Notes under the pieces: generated by a model
What the model was told of the DNA's origin: nothing
The model's database searches: none
What the model saw: only the letters and a program-made list of their open reading frames with translations
Translations under genes and position numbers: made by a program
Shown here: piece after piece, positions 1 to 4,774 of the stretch
Layout: every line of letters begins with the position of its first letter
How positions within the stretch are numbered: position 1 is the first letter of the stretch
From: Phytoactinopolyspora endophytica
Lineage (GTDB): Bacteria; Actinomycetota; Actinomycetes; Jiangellales; Jiangellaceae
Assembly: GCF_004138495.1 (NCBI RefSeq)
Contig: NZ_ML142849.1
Span: forward strand, 604,644-612,974
Direction: 5' to 3'
Length of the DNA stretch: 8,331 nucleotides

Positions 1-330
1 GACGACCTCAAGCGCCGGCTCGGCCTGTCGATGCTGTTCATCACCCACAACCTGGCCGTGGCCCAGCGGCTGTGCGACCGCGTCATCGTGATGGCGTCCG
101 GGCACATCGTCGAGGCCGCACCCACTGCCGAACTCTTCGCCCGCCCCCAGCATCCCTACACCAAGGCGCTGTTGGCCGCGGTGTTGCCAGTCCGCAGCGA
201 ACCCGTGCCGTGGCAGCCGGCCGCCGCGGCCGACACCCACAGCGGTGAACTCGTCGAAGTCAACCCGCGGCATTGGGTGCGCACCACCCAGGCGGACGGC
301 TCGGCCGGCCAGCGTCAACCACCTATGTGA
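1..330 (+). CDS. ABC transporter ATP-binding protein, oligopeptide/dipeptide type, C-terminal part (5' end outside window)
   Basis: This is the C-terminal 109 residues of a cytoplasmic ATPase subunit that would power import through an oligopeptide/nickel-type (Opp/Dpp) ABC transporter. The frame is open from base 1 and ends with TGA at 328-330. The switch-histidine (H-loop) segment FITHN is visible, with His at partial residue 16, followed by the usual strand [13 protein letters not shown]. The tail motif [13 protein letters not shown] (partial residues 51-63) is the hallmark of the C-terminal extension of Opp/Dpp-family ATPases (OppD/OppF, DppD/DppF). Walker A, Walker B and the signature motif lie upstream of the window. 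The solute-binding protein gene starts 25 bases downstream on the same strand, so the two are probably co-transcribed. Whether this is the D-type or F-type subunit cannot be decided. The real substrate may be an oligosaccharide rather than a peptide, given the lyases nearby; that is inference. Confidence 0.93.
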   Translation, partial: DDLKRRLGLSMLFITHNLAVAQRLCDRVIVMASGHIVEAAPTAELFARPQHPYTKALLAAVLPVRSEPVPWQPAAAADTHSGELVEVNPRHWVRTTQADGSAGQRQPPM

Positions 331-344
331 AAGACCGTCCATTC

Positions 345-350
345 AGGAGG
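345..350 (+). promoter_or_regulatory. Ribosome binding site fixing the start of the solute-binding protein
   Basis: AGGAGG lies five bases before the ATG at 356. This consensus site selects 356 as the start over the in-frame ATG at 245, which lies inside the upstream ATPase gene and would put 37 non-signal residues ahead of a clear export signal. Confidence 0.85.
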
Positions 351-355
351 TTCAG

Positions 356-2158
356 ATGAACCACGCACACCCAATACGGCGCCGCACCTTTCTGGCGGCG
401 TCGCTCGCCGCAGTCGGCGCGGCCACGACCGCATGCGGCTTCGACGGCAACGACGACAGCGGCGGTAACGACGCCGCGGGCAATGGGAACGGCGACGGCG
501 GAGGTGGCGACGGTGAGGGCGACGGCCCGCAGGAGGGTGGCACGCTGCGCGTGTCGATGATCCCGATCAGCGAGCTCGACCCGGCGATCGCCGGCGGCTC
601 GTCGAACGGGCAGATCATCATGACCGCGCTGTGGGAAGGCCTCGTCGTGCTGGACGCCGACGACCCGTCCAACGTGCTGCCCGGGCTCGCCGAGAGCTGG
701 GACGTCTCCGAGGACCAGCTCACGTACACCTTCCATCTGCGTTCCGATGCCCGGTGGTCCAACGGCGACGCTGTCACCGCGCAGGACCTGCTGTGGAACT
801 GGCAGCGCATCCTCACCCCCGGTATCGCGGGCGAGAACTCGCCCTCGTACAACCAGGCCAACATGCTGGTCGCCGGGGCGGGCGACTATATGAACGGCGC
901 CACCGAGAACTTCGACGACGTCGGGGTCAAGGCCCCGGACGACACCACCTTCGAGGTCACACTCGAGGCCCCCAACTCCACGCTCCTGCTCCACCTCGCG
1001 CACTACCAGTTCTTCCCGCTGCACCCACCGACGGTCGAAGAGCTGGGCGACCAATGGCTCGACACCGACCAGTGGGTGAGCAACGGTGCCTACGTCCTGG
1101 ACAGCTTCCGCATCAACCAGGGGGCCGTGCTGCTGCGCAACGAGCACTACTGGGACGCGGACAACCATCACCTGGACCGTATCGAGGTCACGTTCAACGA
1201 CGGCGGCACGACGGCCGACCTGCTGAGCTATCAGGGCGACGAGATCGACATCACCGGCCGCATCGAGGACGACCTGGAGGCGGTCACCACCTCCGACGTC
1301 GCCGGTGAGCTCATGTCGGCACCGCCGAACCAGATGCGGCAGCTGATCATGCTGAACAGCCGCAATACGACGCTGAACGATGTGCGGATCCGCGAGGCGC
1401 TCTCGATCGCCATCGACCGGGAGGCATTGGGCGAGATCAGCAAGCCCGCCGTGCCCGGGAACTCGATGATTCCCGACGTCATCGAGGGCTCCGACCAGAT
1501 CCCCGGCGTGGAGTACGACGTCGATCGTGCCCTGTCGCTGCTCGACGAGGCTGGATTCCCCAACGGCGAAGGTCTGCCGACGATCACGCTGATGGACTAC
1601 CAGTCCAGTCCATGGGTCGAGGCGATCGGCCAGATGTGGCGAGACAACCTGGGCATCGACGTCACCATCGACAACATCGAACGCGGCCTGTTCATCGAGA
1701 ACATCGCCAAGCTCATGCCGGAGGACTACGTCGGGTTCTACCAGCTGAACACCTCGGTGTCGCCACCCGTGCTGGACTCGGCGGCGAAGCGCATCCTGCC
1801 CGCTGCGTCGTCCAGAATCGGCGGGATCAACCTGGTACCACCGGACGTCGCCGAGGAGTTCCTCGCCGCCGTCGACAGCGGCGCGTCCCCGGACGAGTTC
1901 CTGGCCATCTTGGACGGCAACCGCTATCCAGAGTGTGAGAAGGCCGTCGACCTCGCAAAGCAGGCGATGGCCGAGACCGACGGCGACAAGCAGTTCGAGC
2001 TGCTCGTGGAGTGCGCCGTCGCGCGCGATGAGGCGTTCGTGGAGATCCCTGTGCTCTGGGGCGGCTACAACCTCCTGATCAAGCCGCACGTCAAGAACCT
2101 CCAGCTCTGGCCGTTCACCTCGGTCTTCTCCACCAAGGGGGTCTATGTCGAGAGCTGA
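356..2158 (+). CDS. ABC transporter substrate-binding lipoprotein, family 5 (SBP_bac_5)
   Basis: This is a 600-residue extracytoplasmic receptor that captures a ligand and delivers it to an Opp/Dpp-type importer. The N-terminus has a twin-arginine-like signal (RRRTFLAAS, residues 8-16), a short hydrophobic stretch and a lipobox-like TTAC with Cys27 as the likely lipidated residue. Residues 28 to about 60 are a Gly/Asp/Asn-rich low-complexity linker. The mature fold begins at GGTLRVSMIPISELDP. The family 5 signature follows around residues 103-140, with PGLAESWDVSEDQLTYTFHL and then WSNGDAVTAQDLLWNW. QLIMLNSRNTTLNDVRIREA and AIDRE are typical of the second lobe. Length is normal for the family. 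The gene follows the ATPase by 25 bases, as in an operon, and a strong hairpin follows its stop codon. The ligand is unknown. Family 5 receptors mostly bind peptides, but some bind oligosaccharides, and the two downstream polysaccharide lyases favour the latter by context only. Confidence 0.95.
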   Translation: MNHAHPIRRRTFLAASLAAVGAATTACGFDGNDDSGGNDAAGNGNGDGGGGDGEGDGPQEGGTLRVSMIPISELDPAIAGGSSNGQIIMTALWEGLVVLDADDPSNVLPGLAESWDVSEDQLTYTFHLRSDARWSNGDAVTAQDLLWNWQRILTPGIAGENSPSYNQANMLVAGAGDYMNGATENFDDVGVKAPDDTTFEVTLEAPNSTLLLHLAHYQFFPLHPPTVEELGDQWLDTDQWVSNGAYVLDSFRINQGAVLLRNEHYWDADNHHLDRIEVTFNDGGTTADLLSYQGDEIDITGRIEDDLEAVTTSDVAGELMSAPPNQMRQLIMLNSRNTTLNDVRIREALSIAIDREALGEISKPAVPGNSMIPDVIEGSDQIPGVEYDVDRALSLLDEAGFPNGEGLPTITLMDYQSSPWVEAIGQMWRDNLGIDVTIDNIERGLFIENIAKLMPEDYVGFYQLNTSVSPPVLDSAAKRILPAASSRIGGINLVPPDVAEEFLAAVDSGASPDEFLAILDGNRYPECEKAVDLAKQAMAETDGDKQFELLVECAVARDEAFVEIPVLWGGYNLLIKPHVKNLQLWPFTSVFSTKGVYVES

Positions 2159-2165
2159 GCCTGCT

Positions 2166-2220
2166 CCATGATCATGAACACTTACCGTGCCATATGAACG
2201 GTAACTGTTCATGATCATGG
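2166..2220. terminator. Long imperfect hairpin after the solute-binding protein gene (copy 1 of a repeated palindrome)
   Basis: Two 23-base arms (2166-2188 and 2198-2220) pair with a single C-C mismatch around a nine-base loop (2189-2197). The hairpin begins eight bases after the TGA of the solute-binding protein gene. No T-tract follows, so it is not a classical Rho-independent terminator, although U-less hairpins after genes are common in actinobacteria. Each arm carries the self-complementary ten-mer CATGATCATG at its outer end. A near-copy lies at 7712-7766. Termination or 3'-end protection is the likeliest role. A protein-binding site upstream of the first lyase, whose start is 43 bases further on, is an alternative. 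Confidence 0.6.
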
Positions 2221-2253
2221 GCGTCGTCATCCTCAGTCGTCCCGACCATCCAC

Positions 2254-2258
2254 GGAGG
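2254..2258 (+). promoter_or_regulatory. Ribosome binding site of the first PL8 gene; decides between two adjacent ATGs
   Basis: GGAGG is followed by two consecutive in-frame ATG codons at 2261 and 2264. Spacing is two bases to the first and five to the second. Five bases matches the spacing at the other two secreted-protein genes in the window, so 2264 is preferred. The choice changes the protein by one residue. Confidence 0.7.
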
Positions 2259-2263
2259 TCATG

Positions 2264-4705
2264 ATGCAGGTCCACACACGCACTGAACTGTCCCGGCGAA
2301 CTCTGCTCGGGCTTGGAGCAGGTCTGGCGGCCGGGGTGGCGGCCGGCACCGCGGGGTTCAGTATCTTCTCCCCGCGCGTCGCCCGCGCGGCCGACGAGTT
2401 CGAACTCATCCGCAACAGATACGTCGAACTGCTGGTCGGCCCCGCCGACTCCGACACCAGCCATCCCGACATCGTCCGAACTATCGAGTCAATGACCGAG
2501 ATCACGGATGACCTGCTGGCCGCGGTGGTGCATGACCCCGGACGAGACCGGGTCTTCGCGGACGAGCCGCTCGCCGACATCACCGATTCCCGGCCGATTC
2601 AGACCACCGCGCTGAACCTCGCCTCGATGGCCAAGTCCTGGGCGGCAGCGGGATCCCCGTATCAGCACGACGAAGAGCTGGGCAGCGCCATCGTGGCCGG
2701 TCTGCAGACCCTGCATGACCTGCAGTACAACGTCGACACACTGGAGTTCAACAGCTGGTACCACTTCGAGATCGGGGCGCCCCGCGGCATCCTCGAGGCG
2801 GCCACCATCGTCGGGGACATCCTGCCTGACCAGCTGCGAGCCGACCTCTCCGCGGCCGTAGCCCATTTCGTGCCGGACCCGAAGTACAACTACCCGCCGT
2901 ACGACGACCGGCACAAGCTGGCCACCGGCTCGAACCGTCTCTACCTCTGCCAGAACGTCCTGGTGGCCGCTGCCCTGGTCGACGACGCGGAACGAATTCA
3001 GCTCGCCGCCGGCGGCGTTCCCGACGCGATCGCCCTGACCACCTCTGAGAACGGCGTGTACTTCGACGGGTCCTTGATCGCGCACAACAACGTGCCCTAC
3101 ACCGGAACGTACGGCCGTGCGTTGGTGACGTCGTCGAGCTACGTGCTCGCCATGCTGGGCGGCACCCAATGGGACCTGGACGAGGCGGAGGTCGGCCCGT
3201 TCCGCACAAGCATCGTACGGACCTTCGTGCCGTGGACCAGCGAGGCCTGGACCTTGCCTCCCGTGTGCGGGCGCGCCGTCGGGCGGGCGAACACGAACTC
3301 GGCCTGGCTGATGGGCAGCATCCTCACGCTCGCCGAGGGAGCCCCGGCGGAGATGGCCCGTGAGTGGCAGGGATACGTCAAGGGGTGGCTGCAGAAGGCC
3401 ACCGAGGTGAACTACTTCGCGCTCCGGCCGCTGTCCGAGGCGCTGCTCGCGCAGCAGTTGCTGGACTCCGACGTGCCGGCGCTGGAGGAGGAGCCCGGCC
3501 CGCGGCTGTTCCCACAGATGGACCGCATCCTGGCCCGCGGGGACGGCTGGTGCTTCAGCCTGGCCACGGCGAGCACCCGCACCCGAGGATTCGAAACCCA
3601 GGGTGGGGAGAACCTCAAGGCCTGGCATCAGGGGTCGGGCGCGCGCTACCTGCATCTGGAGTCGGAACAGGAGCAGTACAACAACTGGTTCCCCACCATC
3701 GACCCGTACCGCATGCCGGGTACCACCATCGACTCGCAGCCGCACGGACAGAGCAGTGGCGGACGGGGCGGCTTCGCCTTCGTCGGAGGCTCGCAGGTGG
3801 GTGGGCACCGCGCCGATGACGGCTTCTACCAGCATCCGGCCTACGCGGGCTGGGTACAGCAGCTGCAGGGCTACGAGTCCGACATGGTCGCCATGCTGTC
3901 CTGGTTCTTCGTCGGCGACGGCGTCGTCTGCCTCGGCACGGGCATCAGCGGAGGCAGCGCCGATCACCACGTCGAGACCATACTGGAGAACCGGGCGATC
4001 AAGACCGACGCCATGCGCCACTGGTACGTCAACGGCGCGGCCGTCGAAGAATCGGAGCAGGACGGCTGGCGGGCCACCGTCGCCGACGTCCGCACCATGA
4101 CGCTGCCCGACACGGCCAGTTACATCACGCTCGACGGGCCGCGCACGGTGGAGTTCTTGCGGGAGACCCGATCCGGAGCGTGGGCGGATCTCTCGGACGG
4201 CCGCAGCACCGAGGTGCACACCAACGAGGTGCACACGGCCTGGCTGGATCACGGCATTCGTCCCGACGGCGCCGCGTACGCGTACCTGATGCTGCCGCTG
4301 GCCGGGCCTGACGAGGCGACGTCGCGGGAGCGCGACCCTGGCGTGGAGATCCTGCGCAACGACACCACGGTGCAGGCGGTGTCGGCCCGAAGGTCCGGGT
4401 TCGTCAGCGCCAACTTCCATGAAGCGGCGACGATCGAGGCCGGCCCCATGACGATCTCCGGACGCAAGGAGACCTGTGTCTCGACGCTGCGGACCGGAAA
4501 CCGCCGGATGGAGATCGCCATGGCGGACGCCAGCCAGTCCCGCGACGAACGGCGCACGGTGGTCACTTTCCCGCCGGGGCATCGGCTGGACACGGTCCAT
4601 GCCGACCCGACGGTCGAGGTCAGCGTGGACGGAAACGAACTGACCATGGTGATCGACAGCTCGTCCAGCGACGGGCGTTCCCATCACGTCGAGGTCGAGT
4701 GGTAA
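2264..4705 (+). CDS. Secreted polysaccharide lyase family 8 enzyme (hyaluronate/chondroitin/xanthan lyase family)
   Basis: This 813-residue exported enzyme is predicted to cut a uronic-acid-containing polysaccharide by beta-elimination. A Tat signal is clear: SRRTLLG (residues 10-16), a hydrophobic Ala/Gly stretch, and a likely signal-peptidase site after ARA at residue 42. The alpha/alpha-toroid domain (about 45-400) holds NSWYHFEIG (163-171), TGSNR with Asn224, and DGSLIAH...YTGTYG with His274 and Tyr283. The Asn-50-His-9-Tyr spacing equals that of the catalytic Asn349/His399/Tyr408 of pneumococcal hyaluronate lyase, as I recall it. The beta-sandwich domain (from about 405) has GGENLKAWHQG (Asn450) and DPYRMPGTTID. 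Length is typical of PL8. It is oddly diverged in places: CGRAVGR (335-341) where the neighbour has RGRSISR, and AWHQGSGARYLHLE instead of the canonical GWHTGEGMTYLYN type. The substrate cannot be named. It is followed 69 bases later by a paralogue, probably in one transcript. Confidence 0.92.
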   Translation: MQVHTRTELSRRTLLGLGAGLAAGVAAGTAGFSIFSPRVARAADEFELIRNRYVELLVGPADSDTSHPDIVRTIESMTEITDDLLAAVVHDPGRDRVFADEPLADITDSRPIQTTALNLASMAKSWAAAGSPYQHDEELGSAIVAGLQTLHDLQYNVDTLEFNSWYHFEIGAPRGILEAATIVGDILPDQLRADLSAAVAHFVPDPKYNYPPYDDRHKLATGSNRLYLCQNVLVAAALVDDAERIQLAAGGVPDAIALTTSENGVYFDGSLIAHNNVPYTGTYGRALVTSSSYVLAMLGGTQWDLDEAEVGPFRTSIVRTFVPWTSEAWTLPPVCGRAVGRANTNSAWLMGSILTLAEGAPAEMAREWQGYVKGWLQKATEVNYFALRPLSEALLAQQLLDSDVPALEEEPGPRLFPQMDRILARGDGWCFSLATASTRTRGFETQGGENLKAWHQGSGARYLHLESEQEQYNNWFPTIDPYRMPGTTIDSQPHGQSSGGRGGFAFVGGSQVGGHRADDGFYQHPAYAGWVQQLQGYESDMVAMLSWFFVGDGVVCLGTGISGGSADHHVETILENRAIKTDAMRHWYVNGAAVEESEQDGWRATVADVRTMTLPDTASYITLDGPRTVEFLRETRSGAWADLSDGRSTEVHTNEVHTAWLDHGIRPDGAAYAYLMLPLAGPDEATSRERDPGVEILRNDTTVQAVSARRSGFVSANFHEAATIEAGPMTISGRKETCVSTLRTGNRRMEIAMADASQSRDERRTVVTFPPGHRLDTVHADPTVEVSVDGNELTMVIDSSSSDGRSHHVEVEW

Positions 4706-4763
4706 CCACGCACCGCCCATGAAACAGCTTCCTCTTCAACACCACACGTGCCTGCATCAGCAT

Positions 4764-4769
4764 GAGGAG
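4764..4769 (+). promoter_or_regulatory. Ribosome binding site of the second PL8 gene
   Basis: GAGGAG lies five bases before ATG 4775. A TTG codon directly upstream at 4772 is in frame, but it is only two bases from this site and is the weaker start. The rest of the 69-base gap after the first lyase (4706-4763) shows no hairpin or convincing promoter, which fits co-transcription of the two lyases. Confidence 0.7.
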
Positions 4770-4774
4770 CGTTG

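Noticed and set aside
245..355. Upstream ATG at 245 as the start of the solute-binding protein
   Set aside because: It falls inside the ATPase gene and would add 37 residues ahead of the export signal. A consensus ribosome site points to 356.
2189..2198. A -10-like sequence (TATGAA) in the loop of the first hairpin as a promoter for the lyases
   Set aside because: It is A/T-rich only because it is the loop, there is no matching -35 element at suitable spacing, and a promoter cannot be argued from six bases.
323..2464. A 713-codon open frame on the minus strand across the solute-binding protein gene
   Set aside because: It lies opposite a clearly recognisable family 5 binding protein and has the Val/Arg/Asp-rich composition of an antisense shadow in GC-rich DNA. 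No family motif is seen.
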